This document shows positions 8,242 through 19,190 of a DNA stretch of 33,505 bases, one piece after another (positions within the stretch are counted from its first letter, which is position 1; the number at the start of each line of letters is the position of its first letter). A program made the translations under genes and the position numbers. The notes under the pieces are model-generated. The model worked only from the letters and a program-made list of their open reading frames with translations. It did no database searches and was not told the origin of the DNA. The DNA comes from Oscillospiraceae bacterium (GTDB taxonomy: Bacteria; Bacillota; Clostridia; Oscillospirales; Oscillospiraceae). Location: NCBI GenBank assembly GCA_016292255.1, contig JAEEZZ010000003.1, forward strand, positions 1-33,505, given 5' to 3'.

Positions 8242-11200
8242 GTGTATTTAAAATCACTCGATCTACAGGGCTTTAAGAGCTTCCCGGATAAGATCCGTCT
8301 GCAGTTTGACGGCGCGATCACGGCGATCGTGGGCCCCAACGGCTCCGGCAAATCCAATATTTCCGACGCCATCCGCTGGGTGATGGGCGAGCAGAGCTCC
8401 AAGTCTCTGCGCGGCGTCAAGATGGAGGACGTGATCTTCGGCGGAACGCTCAAGCGCCCGCAGCTGGGCTTTGCCGAAGCCAGCCTGGTTTTTGATAATT
8501 CCGATCGGTATTTTGCGATAGACAGCGATGAGGTCATGGTGACCCGCCGGTTTTACCGATCCGGTGAGAACGAATTCTATATCAACAAGCAATCCGTCCG
8601 GCTGCGTGACGTGAACGAGCTGTTCATGGACACCGGCCTGGGCAAGGAGGGCTATTCCAATATTTCCCAGGGCCGCATCGACGAGATCCTTGCCGTCAAA
8701 AGCACCGACCGCCGGGAGATCTTTGAGGAAGCGGCGGGTATCTCCAAGTACCGGCACCGCAAGGAAGAAACGGAGCGCCGCCTGGAGCGCACGGAGGATA
8801 ACCTCCTGCGGATCAACGACAAGATCTCTGAGCTGGAGCTCCAGGTGGGCCCCCTGCGGGAGCAGTCCGAGAAGGCCCAAAAATACCTGGCGCTGCGGGA
8901 CGAGCTCAAGGGCCAGGAGGTAGCCCTGTGGCTGCACAGCCTGGAAAGCCTTGCTGCCGCGGCGAAGAAGGCGGAGGAGGACTATAACGCCGCTGCCTTT
9001 ATCCTCAACCAGGAGCATGAAAACCTGGACGCTCTGTATCGGCGCTCCGAGAGTCTGAACGCCGAGCTCCGGGAGCGGGACACGGAGACGGAGCTCCGCC
9101 GGGAGCAGATCTCCGAAGCGGAGGCCGAGCTGCAGCGCATTGCCAGCCGGACCGACGTGCTGGAAGGAGAAAAGCGGAACGCCGGCGAGAACCTGGCCAG
9201 ACTGCGCCAGGAGCTCTCAGATGAGGATAACCGCCGGGGGGATCTGCGCGCGCAGATCCAGGAGCGTCGGAGCCGTCTCGGCGCCATCGACGTAGAGACC
9301 AGAGATCTGGAGCTGCGTCTGGCAGAGATTCGCAGGGAGCTGGATGAGCTCACCACCTCCACCGAGGGCATGAATCGCAGCTATCTGGAGCTTCGGAACC
9401 GCCATGCCGCCTGCGTGGCCGATCTGGCCGCCAAGCGTGCGGATATCGCCGCGCTGATGGAAGCCCTGGAGCGCAGCCGGGAGCGGGAGAAGGAGCTCTG
9501 TTCCGACCGGGACGCCGCCCAGGCCCGCCGCGATGAGACCGAAGAAAAGCTCAGCGCTTGCCGGAAGGCTTTGTCCGCGGCCAGAGAAGAGGCTGACGGC
9601 TGCAAGAATACCCTGGCCGGCTACGCGCTGCGCCAGAAAACCCGTGAGGAAAAGGCCGCGCAGCTCCGGCAGGAGCTGCAGGACTGCGGCGTCAAGCTGG
9701 ATACCGCCAATTCCCGCCTGCATCTCTTCCGGGAGATGGAACGGGAATACGAGGGCTTTTCCAAGGCGGTCAGATTTGTCATGCAGCAGGCGGAGGCCGG
9801 CAGTCTGCGAAATATCCACGGCCCTGTCTCCCGTCTGATCCAGACGGATGATCGCTATTCCGTAGCCCTGGAGATCGCCTTAGGCAGCGCAATGCAGCAC
9901 GTGGTGGTCTCTGCGGAGGAGGACGCCAAGCAGGCCATCCGGCAGCTCAAGCTGCGCGACGTGGGCCGCGCCACCTTCCTGCCTCTTTCCGCCATGGAGG
10001 GGCGCGTCCTCCAGGAGCAGGGCGTGGAGAACTGCCGCGGCTTTGTGGGCATCGCTTCCGCGCTGGTGCGCTTTGACGAACGCTACCGCCCCGTGGTGGA
10101 AAACCTTCTGGGGCGCACGGTGATCACCGAGAATCTGGACGACGCCATTGCCATGGCCCGCCGCTATAAGAACCGCTTCAAGATCGTCACGCTGGACGGC
10201 CAGGTGATGAATGCCGGCGGCTCCATGACCGGCGGCAGCGTCAGCCGTTCTGCGGGCGTCCTGTCCCGGGCCAACGAGATCAGCCGTCTGGAAGCCCAGA
10301 TCGCCAAGCTGATCGCCCAAAAGGAAGAGCTGGCCCGGCAAAGCGCCGAGGCCAATCGGCAGCTGGATCTGGCGGGCTATGAACAGACCACCGTCCAGGC
10401 AAAGCTGCGTGAATTTGAAGATCAGGTCCTTCGCCTGGAGGGCGAGGAAAAGCAATACAACGTCCTCTTTGACGCCATCAACCAGGCCGGCGCGGGCAAT
10501 CAGCGGGAGATCGACACCCTGACGGCCCAGATCGGCACCGACGAGCGCAGGCGCGACGCCCTGCGGCGCGAAAGCGAGACCCTGGAGGCCAGGGAAAAAG
10601 AGCTTTCCGCCTCCATCGACGCCCTTTCCGTGGATCAGAACGCCCTGAATCAAGAGGGAAGCGGTCTGACCGACGAGCTGACGGAGAAGAAAATGGCGGT
10701 GGCCGGCTTGAATGCCGAAAAGCTGACCGCCATGGAGAACCTGCGCCGACTGGAAGAGCTGGCCGCCGCCATGGAGGGCGACCGGAGCCAGAAGCAGGAG
10801 CTGATCGATGATCTGGAATCCCAGATGCGGAGCCTGGAGGATCGGATCGCGGAGAACCAGAAGCTGCTGGAGGAACAGACGGCCAAAACAGAGGTTTTGC
10901 GTACTGCCCACCGGGAGGCGCTGGAGCATCGGAACGAGCTGGAAGCCCAGCGTACCGCCGCAGATCGGGACGCCCAGCAGAAGAACAAGGACATCCTGGA
11001 TCTGGAACGGGAATGCGCCCGTCTGGAGGCCAAGAAGAATACCTCCCACCTGGAAGAAAAGCAGATCGTGGACAAGCTCTGGGACAGCTATGAGCTGACG
11101 CCGTCCACCGCGCCCGCCCAGGCTGCGGTCCTGGAATCCGTGGCTGCGGCCAACCGCAAGGTGGCGGAGCTTCGCCGCAAGCTCCACGGCCTCGGCACCC

Positions 11201-11817
11201 CGAACCTGGGCGCCATCGAGGAATTCGAGCGGGTCAACGAGCGGTATACCTATCTCTCCGGCCAGCGGGACGACGTCATGCAGTCCAAGCGGGATCTGGA
11301 GGGCATCATCCGGGATATCACCAAGCAGATGACGGAGATCTTCGTGAGCGAGTTCACCAGGATCAACCGTTATTTCGGAGAGACCTTTGTGGAAATGTTC
11401 GGCGGCGGACGGGCTTCTCTGGAGCTTGAGGATCCCAACGATCCCCTTGCCTGCGGCATTGAGATCAAAGTGCAGCCTCCCGGAAAGCAGCTGAAAACCA
11501 TCACGCTGCTCTCCGGCGGCGAAAAGGCCTTTGTGGCCATCGCGCTGTATTTCTCCATTTTGAAGGTACGGCCCACCCCGTTCTGTATGCTGGATGAGAT
11601 CGACGCCGCCCTGGACGACCGAAACGTGGAGCGCTTCGCCAATTATCTGCGGCAGCTCTGCGCCAAGACGCAGTTCATCGTCATTACCCACCGCCGCGGC
11701 ACCATGGAGGAGGCGGACGCCCTCTTCGGCGTGACCATGCAGGAACAGGGCGTGTCCAAGATCCTGCACCTGGATCTGGATGAATTGGAAAAAGAGCTGG
11801 GGCTTGGGCAGCAATAA
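8242..11817 (+). CDS. smc: Chromosome segregation ATPase Smc
   Basis: 1191 residues, full length for bacterial Smc. The N-terminal head has Walker A GPNGSGKSN (residues 31-39). Two long coiled-coil arms flank a hinge at about 500-660, and the C-terminal head has the signature LLSGGEKAFVAIAL and Walker B FCMLDEIDAALDD. With ScpA and ScpB, Smc forms the condensin that organises and separates chromosomes. I choose the GTG at 8242 because MYLKSLDLQGFKSF is the normal Smc N-terminus and AGG lies 9 bases upstream; the ATG at 8224 has no ribosome site. The often linked rnc gene is absent here. ftsY follows 44 bases on. Confidence 0.97.
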   Translation: MYLKSLDLQGFKSFPDKIRLQFDGAITAIVGPNGSGKSNISDAIRWVMGEQSSKSLRGVKMEDVIFGGTLKRPQLGFAEASLVFDNSDRYFAIDSDEVMVTRRFYRSGENEFYINKQSVRLRDVNELFMDTGLGKEGYSNISQGRIDEILAVKSTDRREIFEEAAGISKYRHRKEETERRLERTEDNLLRINDKISELELQVGPLREQSEKAQKYLALRDELKGQEVALWLHSLESLAAAAKKAEEDYNAAAFILNQEHENLDALYRRSESLNAELRERDTETELRREQISEAEAELQRIASRTDVLEGEKRNAGENLARLRQELSDEDNRRGDLRAQIQERRSRLGAIDVETRDLELRLAEIRRELDELTTSTEGMNRSYLELRNRHAACVADLAAKRADIAALMEALERSREREKELCSDRDAAQARRDETEEKLSACRKALSAAREEADGCKNTLAGYALRQKTREEKAAQLRQELQDCGVKLDTANSRLHLFREMEREYEGFSKAVRFVMQQAEAGSLRNIHGPVSRLIQTDDRYSVALEIALGSAMQHVVVSAEEDAKQAIRQLKLRDVGRATFLPLSAMEGRVLQEQGVENCRGFVGIASALVRFDERYRPVVENLLGRTVITENLDDAIAMARRYKNRFKIVTLDGQVMNAGGSMTGGSVSRSAGVLSRANEISRLEAQIAKLIAQKEELARQSAEANRQLDLAGYEQTTVQAKLREFEDQVLRLEGEEKQYNVLFDAINQAGAGNQREIDTLTAQIGTDERRRDALRRESETLEAREKELSASIDALSVDQNALNQEGSGLTDELTEKKMAVAGLNAEKLTAMENLRRLEELAAAMEGDRSQKQELIDDLESQMRSLEDRIAENQKLLEEQTAKTEVLRTAHREALEHRNELEAQRTAADRDAQQKNKDILDLERECARLEAKKNTSHLEEKQIVDKLWDSYELTPSTAPAQAAVLESVAAANRKVAELRRKLHGLGTPNLGAIEEFERVNERYTYLSGQRDDVMQSKRDLEGIIRDITKQMTEIFVSEFTRINRYFGETFVEMFGGGRASLELEDPNDPLACGIEIKVQPPGKQLKTITLLSGGEKAFVAIALYFSILKVRPTPFCMLDEIDAALDDRNVERFANYLRQLCAKTQFIVITHRRGTMEEADALFGVTMQEQGVSKILHLDLDELEKELGLGQQ

Positions 11818-11861
11818 GCCTTTCCCCGCATCATGTATTACTCTGCTGAGAGGTTTCAAAT

Positions 11862-12755
11862 ATGGGATTTTTTGAAAAGATAAAAAAAGGTCTTTCCAAG
11901 ACGAAAAAAAGCATCGGCAATATCTTTCCGGCCTTCCGCGGCGTGGATGATGAATTCTACGACGAGCTGGAAGAACGGATGATCCTTGCGGATATGGGCG
12001 TGGATACCGCGGTCAAGGCCGTGGAGGCCCTGCGTGAGCGGGTCAGCGCCCAAAAGCTCCGGGATGAAGAAGAGGTCCACGGCGCGCTGCTGGACATCTT
12101 GACGGAGATGCTGGACCAGGGAAGCACCACGCTGGAGCTGGATACCAAGCCGGCTGTGATCCTGGTGATCGGCGTCAACGGCGTGGGCAAGACCACCACC
12201 ATCGGCAAGCTGGCGAACCAGCTGGCCGAGGAGGGCAAGCGGGTCCTGCTCTGCGCGGCGGATACCTTCCGTGCTGCCGCAGCCGACCAACTGGAGATCT
12301 GGGCCGACCGGGCCGGCGTGGAGCTGGTGCGCCAGCATGAAGGCGCGGATCCTGCCTCCGTGGTCTATGACGGCATCTCTGCGGCCAAGGCCCGGGGCGT
12401 AGATGTGATCATCTGCGACACTGCCGGACGCCTGCACAACAAGGCAAATCTGATGAACGAGTTGGGCAAGATTAGCCGGGTCATCGACCGGGAGCTGCCG
12501 GAGGCCAGCAAGGAGGTCCTGCTGGTTCTGGACGGTACCACCGGCCAGAACGGTCTGATCCAGGCGCGGCAGTTCCAGCAGATCGCCGGCGTTACCGGCA
12601 TCGTTCTGACCAAGCTGGACGGTACTGCCAAGGGCGGCATCGTGATCGCCGTGGCGGACAGCCTGAAGATCCCTGTCAAATATATCGGCGTGGGCGAGGG
12701 CATCGACGATCTCATGCCCTTCCACTGCCGTGAATTTGTGGAAGCGCTGATTTGA
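11862..12755 (+). CDS. ftsY: Signal recognition particle receptor FtsY
   Basis: 297-residue GTPase that receives the signal recognition particle and ribosome at the membrane for co-translational insertion. It has a short basic N-terminus ([17 protein letters not shown]) without the long acidic A domain of enterobacteria, then the NG domain: P-loop [43 protein letters not shown] and [10 protein letters not shown], ending at [10 protein letters not shown]. The smc-ftsY order is common in Firmicutes. No separate promoter is evident. Confidence 0.97.
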   Translation: MGFFEKIKKGLSKTKKSIGNIFPAFRGVDDEFYDELEERMILADMGVDTAVKAVEALRERVSAQKLRDEEEVHGALLDILTEMLDQGSTTLELDTKPAVILVIGVNGVGKTTTIGKLANQLAEEGKRVLLCAADTFRAAAADQLEIWADRAGVELVRQHEGADPASVVYDGISAAKARGVDVIICDTAGRLHNKANLMNELGKISRVIDRELPEASKEVLLVLDGTTGQNGLIQARQFQQIAGVTGIVLTKLDGTAKGGIVIAVADSLKIPVKYIGVGEGIDDLMPFHCREFVEALI

Positions 12756-12765
12756 GGTTTTGATT

Positions 12766-13479
12766 ATGATTCGGTTCGATGGACGAAAGGTCGATGAGCT
12801 TCGGCCGGTGAAGATCACTCCCAACTTCACAAAATTCGCCGAGGGCTCCTGCTTGATCGAGATGGGCAATACGGTGGTTCTCTGCAACGCCTCGGTGGAG
12901 GATAAGGTCCCGCCCCACGTCAAGCAGGGCGGATGGATCACCGCGGAGTATTCCATGCTGCCCCGGGCCAACCGGGAGCGCTCCAGACGGGATATCGACA
13001 AGCTGAAGCTGTCCTCCCGGAGCGCGGAGATCCAGCGGCTGATCGGCAGAAGCCTGCGAAGTGCCGCCGATCTTTCCGCCCTGGGAGAACGAACCGTCAT
13101 TCTTGACTGCGACGTGCTCCAGGGGGACGGCGGCACCAGAACAGCCTCCGTCACAGGCGGCTTTCTGGCCCTGGCCCTGGCGCTGCAGCGCCTGGTGGAG
13201 CGCGGAGAGCTGCCGTCTATCCCTCTGCGCGCCTATGTGAGCGGGATCTCCGCCGGCATCGTGGACAATACGCCCATGCTGGATCTGTGCTATGAGGAAG
13301 ACAGCCACGCCATGGTGGACATGAACTGCGTGATGACGGCGGAGGGCCGGATCATCGAGCTGCAGGCCACCGGGGAGGGCAGACCCTACACCCGGGAGGA
13401 ACAGCAGAAGCTGCTGGAGCTCTGCGAGAAGGGAAATCGGGAGCTGTGCGCTCTGCTGCGGAGGTATATCACCCTATGA
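12766..13479 (+). CDS. rph: Ribonuclease PH
   Basis: 237-residue phosphorolytic 3'-5' exoribonuclease that trims the 3' ends of tRNA precursors using phosphate. Recognisable blocks are the MIRFDGRKVDELRPVKI start, GWITAEYSMLPRANRER, and CDVLQGDGGTRTASVTGG with the phosphate-site region. The ATG at 12766 has TGAGG 8 bases upstream; a TTG six bases earlier is less likely. The gap to ftsY is 10 bases. The stop overlaps the start of rdgB as ATGA. Confidence 0.95.
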   Translation: MIRFDGRKVDELRPVKITPNFTKFAEGSCLIEMGNTVVLCNASVEDKVPPHVKQGGWITAEYSMLPRANRERSRRDIDKLKLSSRSAEIQRLIGRSLRSAADLSALGERTVILDCDVLQGDGGTRTASVTGGFLALALALQRLVERGELPSIPLRAYVSGISAGIVDNTPMLDLCYEEDSHAMVDMNCVMTAEGRIIELQATGEGRPYTREEQQKLLELCEKGNRELCALLRRYITL

Positions 13480-14069
13480 GAGTTGTTCTTGCATCGCAAA
13501 ACCGCCACAAGCTGGCGGAGATCCAGGCGATCCTGTCTCAGTACGATATGGAGCTGGTTCTGCAGTCCGACCTGGGGCTCCGGATCGACGTGGACGAGAC
13601 CGGCACGACCTTTGAGGAAAACTCCGAGCTGAAGGCCAGAGCGGTGGTAGAGGCGACCGGGCTTCCCGCCATCGCGGATGATTCCGGCCTCTGCGTGGAT
13701 GTGCTGGGGGGCGCCCCGGGCATCTATTCCGCACGCTACGGCGCGCCGGAGTGTGTGACCGACCGGGATCGGCTGAATTTCCTGCTGAAAAATATGCGGG
13801 GCATCCGCTCTGAGGAGCGCACCGCCCGCTTTGTCTGCGTCATAACCCTGCTGTATCCCGACGGCCGGAAGCTGGTGGCCCGGGGGACCTGTGAGGGAAT
13901 GATCGCCTTTGAGCCCAGCGGGGAGGACGGCTTCGGATATGATCCCGTCTTCTATCTCCCTTCTCAGGGCTGTACCTTCGCTCAGATGGGAGCGGAACGG
14001 AAGAATCAGATTTCGCACCGCGCGAATGCGCTGCTTCGATTGGAACAGATGCTGGAGGAAAACAAATGA
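13476..14069 (+). CDS. rdgB: XTP/dITP diphosphatase (RdgB/HAM1 family)
   Basis: 197 residues. It hydrolyses non-canonical purine triphosphates (ITP, dITP, XTP) to monophosphates, keeping them out of nucleic acids. Family blocks are LASQNRHKLAEI near the N-terminus, TGTTFEENSELKA, ADDSGLCVDVLGGAPGI and EDGFGYDPVFYLP, then a late SHRANAL. The start at 13476 shares ATGA with the rph stop and has GGAGG 11 bases upstream; the longer frame from 13446 lies inside rph. The rph-rdgB pairing is conserved in Firmicutes. Confidence 0.95.
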   Translation: MRVVLASQNRHKLAEIQAILSQYDMELVLQSDLGLRIDVDETGTTFEENSELKARAVVEATGLPAIADDSGLCVDVLGGAPGIYSARYGAPECVTDRDRLNFLLKNMRGIRSEERTARFVCVITLLYPDGRKLVARGTCEGMIAFEPSGEDGFGYDPVFYLPSQGCTFAQMGAERKNQISHRANALLRLEQMLEENK

Positions 14070-14512
14070 TTACAAGCAAACAGCGTTCTGAGCTCCGCGC
14101 CAAGGCAAACGAGCTGGAAACGACCTTGATGGTCGGCAAGGAGGGCATCACCGATGCGCTGGTGGAGGAGCTGGACCGTCAGCTTGAGGCCAGAGAGCTG
14201 GTGAAGGGCAAGGTTCTGGAAACCGCCCTGATGTCTGCCCGGGAGGTCAGCGATGCGCTCTGCGAGGCCCTTCACGCCGAAGGGATCCAGTGCGTCGGCA
14301 ACAAGTTTGTTGTCTGGCGTCATTCCGAGACGCTCGCCCGGAAGACCGGGACTGCAAAGGCCAAAATCAAAATCAATCCCGTCCGGGCCGGTGTGCAGAA
14401 GCGCAGGGCGGCGGCCAAGGCTGAGCGGGAGCGCAGAAATGAATACTTTAAGCAGGCGGCCATCGAATCTGTCAGGCAGCGCCGCCGTGCAGAACGGGAT
14501 GGGGAAGAATGA
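14066..14512 (+). CDS. yhbY: YhbY-family RNA-binding protein (CRS1-YhbY domain)
   Basis: 148 residues. The first ~97 form a CRS1-YhbY/CRM domain (MITSKQRSELRAKANELE, VGKEGITDALVEELDRQLE, ELVKGKVLE, and a late GNKFVVWR). The family binds pre-ribosomal RNA and acts in large-subunit assembly. The domain is usually the whole ~97-residue protein. Here a basic tail of about 50 residues follows (KAKIKINPVRAGVQKRRAA and onward, rich in Arg/Lys/Glu), which could add non-specific RNA affinity. ATGA overlaps join it to rdgB upstream and nadD downstream. Confidence 0.92.
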   Translation: MITSKQRSELRAKANELETTLMVGKEGITDALVEELDRQLEARELVKGKVLETALMSAREVSDALCEALHAEGIQCVGNKFVVWRHSETLARKTGTAKAKIKINPVRAGVQKRRAAAKAERERRNEYFKQAAIESVRQRRRAERDGEE

Positions 14513-15708
14513 GAATCGGTGTCTATGGGGGCAGCTTTAATCCACCCCATACCGGCCACGCCCTGGCCGCCGCGGAGCTGATCCAAAAGCTTGCGCTGGA
14601 TCGTCTGCTGATCGTGCCCGCTGCCGATCCGCCGCATAAGACGCTGCCTGCGGGGACGCCTTCGCCGGAGGATCGTTTGGAGCTTTGCCGCTTGGCGTTT
14701 TCCGGGATCCCCGGGGCGGAGATCTGTGATTATGAGATCCGCCGGGAAGGGAAGAGCTATACCGTGGATACTCTGTCCATGCTCCGAAGCCGCTACCCGG
14801 AGGATGAACTGATCCTGCTTATGGGGACGGATATGTTCCTGTCCTTCTCCACCTGGCGCGAGCCGGAGCGGATCGCCTCCCTCGCCGTCCTGGCGGTGAT
14901 GCACCGCGACGACCAGACCGAGACCTGGGACAGTGTTTGCCATGAGGCGGAGCGTCTGCGCCAGACCATGCACGCGCAGGTGCTTCTGGTGGAGAACCGC
15001 TGCCAGGAGATCTCCTCCACGGTGGTTCGGCGGCTTCTGGCATTCCGTGCGCCGGAGGGGCTGGATCCTGCGGTGCAGGATAAGATCCTTCAGAACGGCT
15101 GGTATCTCACCGGCGGTCAGCTGAAGAACCTGCCCTATGACAAGCTGCGCGAGATCTCGCTGTCGCTGCATAAGGAGAAGCGCCGCGCTCATGTGCAGGG
15201 CACCGCGGATACCGCGGCGGCTCTGGCGGAGCACTGGGGGGACGATCCGGATACGGCACGCCGCGCCGGGATCCTGCATGATATCACCAAGGCGCTCAGC
15301 GAGCAGGAGCAGCTGGATCTGAGTGCGAAGTATAAGATGACCCTTACGCCGCTCCAGCAGGAAAACCCCAAGCTCCTCCACGCCAAGACCGGCGCGGTGG
15401 TCGCCCGGGATATCTTCGGGGAATCGGAGAAGATCTTCAACGCCATCTGGTGGCACACCACCGGACGTGCGGAAATGACGCTGCTGGAAAAAATCATCTA
15501 TATCGCGGACTACATGGAGCCCAACCGCTGCTTCCCCGGTGTGGAGTTGCTGCGGGACCTGGCCTGGAAGGATCTGGACGCCGCTGTGTTCCAGGGTCTG
15601 GATCAGGCGGTGGCGCACGTTCGAAAGCAGGGAATGCCCTTGGATTCCGATTCCCTTTCCGCCTGGAACTACTACCGAAACATTACTGAGAGGAGTTTAC
15701 GTTTGTGA
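14509..15708 (+). CDS. nadD: NadD-YqeK fusion: nicotinate-nucleotide adenylyltransferase plus HD-domain hydrolase
   Basis: 399 residues in two parts. Residues 1 to ~200 are NadD, which makes deaminated NAD from nicotinate mononucleotide and ATP. It has the nucleotidyltransferase start GVYGGSFNPPHTGH, then PAADPPHKT, LLMGTDMFLSFSTW and the ISSTVVRRLL block. Residues ~205-399 are YqeK, an HD-domain protein with HVQGTADTAAALAEHW, GILHDITKAL, HAKTGAVVARDIFG, IWWHTTGRAEMTLLEKIIYI and ADYMEPNR. YqeK homologues are symmetric Ap4A hydrolases. In Bacillus these are two adjacent genes; here they are one frame with no internal stop. The GTGA overlap with the next gene implies coupling. Confidence 0.95.
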   Translation: MRIGVYGGSFNPPHTGHALAAAELIQKLALDRLLIVPAADPPHKTLPAGTPSPEDRLELCRLAFSGIPGAEICDYEIRREGKSYTVDTLSMLRSRYPEDELILLMGTDMFLSFSTWREPERIASLAVLAVMHRDDQTETWDSVCHEAERLRQTMHAQVLLVENRCQEISSTVVRRLLAFRAPEGLDPAVQDKILQNGWYLTGGQLKNLPYDKLREISLSLHKEKRRAHVQGTADTAAALAEHWGDDPDTARRAGILHDITKALSEQEQLDLSAKYKMTLTPLQQENPKLLHAKTGAVVARDIFGESEKIFNAIWWHTTGRAEMTLLEKIIYIADYMEPNRCFPGVELLRDLAWKDLDAAVFQGLDQAVAHVRKQGMPLDSDSLSAWNYYRNITERSLRL

Positions 15709-16385
15709 AACACGGGAACAATAAACAGAACATGACAGCAGAACAGAAAACCAAGCAGGAAGCAGAGAAGAAAACGCTGGAGCCCGAGCTGGAGACAGAG
15801 GATCTGCTGAAAGAACTGAAAGCGGTGCTGGAGATCTCCGAGGAGGAGAAAACCGAAAAGCCCGAACACACAGACAGCGGCTCTTCCCAGAAGGAAGCAA
15901 AGCCTGAGGCTGCTCCCGCGGAGACCCCGGCGGAAGAGAAGAAGCCGGAGAAGACTGCGGAAGCGCCCAACAAGAGCGAACCGCTCAGCGCGGTGTCCTA
16001 CGCGTCTATGGCCCACGCCGTGCAGGAAGCAAAAAAGGAACCCACCGGCCGCTTTTCCAGGGATGCGGTGGATGACGAGACTCTGCTGGCCGAGCTGCAC
16101 GCGCTGATCGGGGATACGGAGCCCTCCAAGCCCGCCCAGAGCCGCACGTCCTCGCCCTTTGCCGCGTCCAGGAAGTCTTCCGTCACGCCGGAGCCTCGGC
16201 CTGTCGCCAGGATCACCCCGGATGCGCTGAAGAATGTGCCCGAGGATTACGAGGAAGTGATGGAGGCGGACACCATGGGTGTCCCCGGCTGGGTCAAGGG
16301 GATCTTTATCCTGCTGATCTCCCTGCTGCTGGGCGCCATGACCTTCTACGCTGTGGCGTCCGACGTGCTCGGCAAGGTTTTCTGA
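15705..16385 (+). CDS. Unrecognised acidic protein with a single C-terminal membrane anchor
   Basis: 226 residues, not recognised. Residues 1 to ~195 are charged and probably disordered: Glu/Lys/Pro/Ala-rich to about 95, then Ser/Arg/Pro-rich at about 140-170. One hydrophobic helix lies at 198-220 (FILLISLLLGAMTFYAVAS), so it is probably a tail-anchored or short-exposed membrane protein with a cytoplasmic body. A short motif occurs twice: EDLLKELKAVL (32-42) and ETLLAELHALI (125-135). The GTG at 15705 shares GTGA with the nadD-yqeK stop and has AGAGGAG upstream. It takes the place between yqeK and rsfS where some Firmicutes have an LCP-type gene, but it has no LCP features. Function unknown. 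Confidence 0.85.
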   Translation: MKHGNNKQNMTAEQKTKQEAEKKTLEPELETEDLLKELKAVLEISEEEKTEKPEHTDSGSSQKEAKPEAAPAETPAEEKKPEKTAEAPNKSEPLSAVSYASMAHAVQEAKKEPTGRFSRDAVDDETLLAELHALIGDTEPSKPAQSRTSSPFAASRKSSVTPEPRPVARITPDALKNVPEDYEEVMEADTMGVPGWVKGIFILLISLLLGAMTFYAVASDVLGKVF

Positions 16386-16419
16386 TAAGACTGAACTTCA
16401 ACGGAAGGATGAATGAGAT

Positions 16420-16764
16420 ATGAATACAAAAGAAATCGCACTCGCCGCCGCTAAGGCGATGGAAGAAAAGAAGGGCGTCGGCATTAAGCTGCTGGAGGTC
16501 ACCGAGATCACCACGCTGGCCGAATACTTCTTGATCTGCACCGGCACGTCCAATACCCACGTCAATACCCTGTGTGACGCAGTGGAGCAGGCTGTGGAGG
16601 CCTGCGGCGAAACCCTGCTGCACAGAGAGGGCCATCGCAGCGGGACCTGGGTCCTGCTGGACTTCGGCTCCCTGGTTTGCCACGTCTTTACCGACGAGAC
16701 CCGTCAGTTCTACGATCTGGAGCGGATGTGGAACGACGCGAAGCCTGTTTCTCTGGAGGCGTGA
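16420..16764 (+). CDS. rsfS: Ribosome silencing factor RsfS
   Basis: 114 residues. The RsfS/Iojap family binds large-subunit protein uL14 and blocks joining of subunits when nutrients fall. Family blocks are GVGIKLLEVTEITTLAEYFLI, CTGTSNTHVNTLCDAVE, a mid EGHRSGTWVLLDFGSLVCHVF and the C-terminal YDLERMWNDAKPV. The ATG at 16420 follows GGAAGGATGAATGAGAT. It lies 3 bases before leuS, as in many Firmicutes. Confidence 0.95.
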   Translation: MNTKEIALAAAKAMEEKKGVGIKLLEVTEITTLAEYFLICTGTSNTHVNTLCDAVEQAVEACGETLLHREGHRSGTWVLLDFGSLVCHVFTDETRQFYDLERMWNDAKPVSLEA

Positions 16765-16767
16765 TCC

Positions 16768-19179
<2,412 letters not shown>

Positions 19180-19190
19180 GATTATACGAT

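Noticed and set aside
9880-11859. A 659-residue open frame antisense to smc, and similar long antisense frames over leuS (16306-18891), secD (22260-23759) and asnS (1718-3172)
   Set aside because: They lie opposite clearly identified genes, show no family resemblance, and are expected where GC-rich codon use keeps the opposite strand free of stops.
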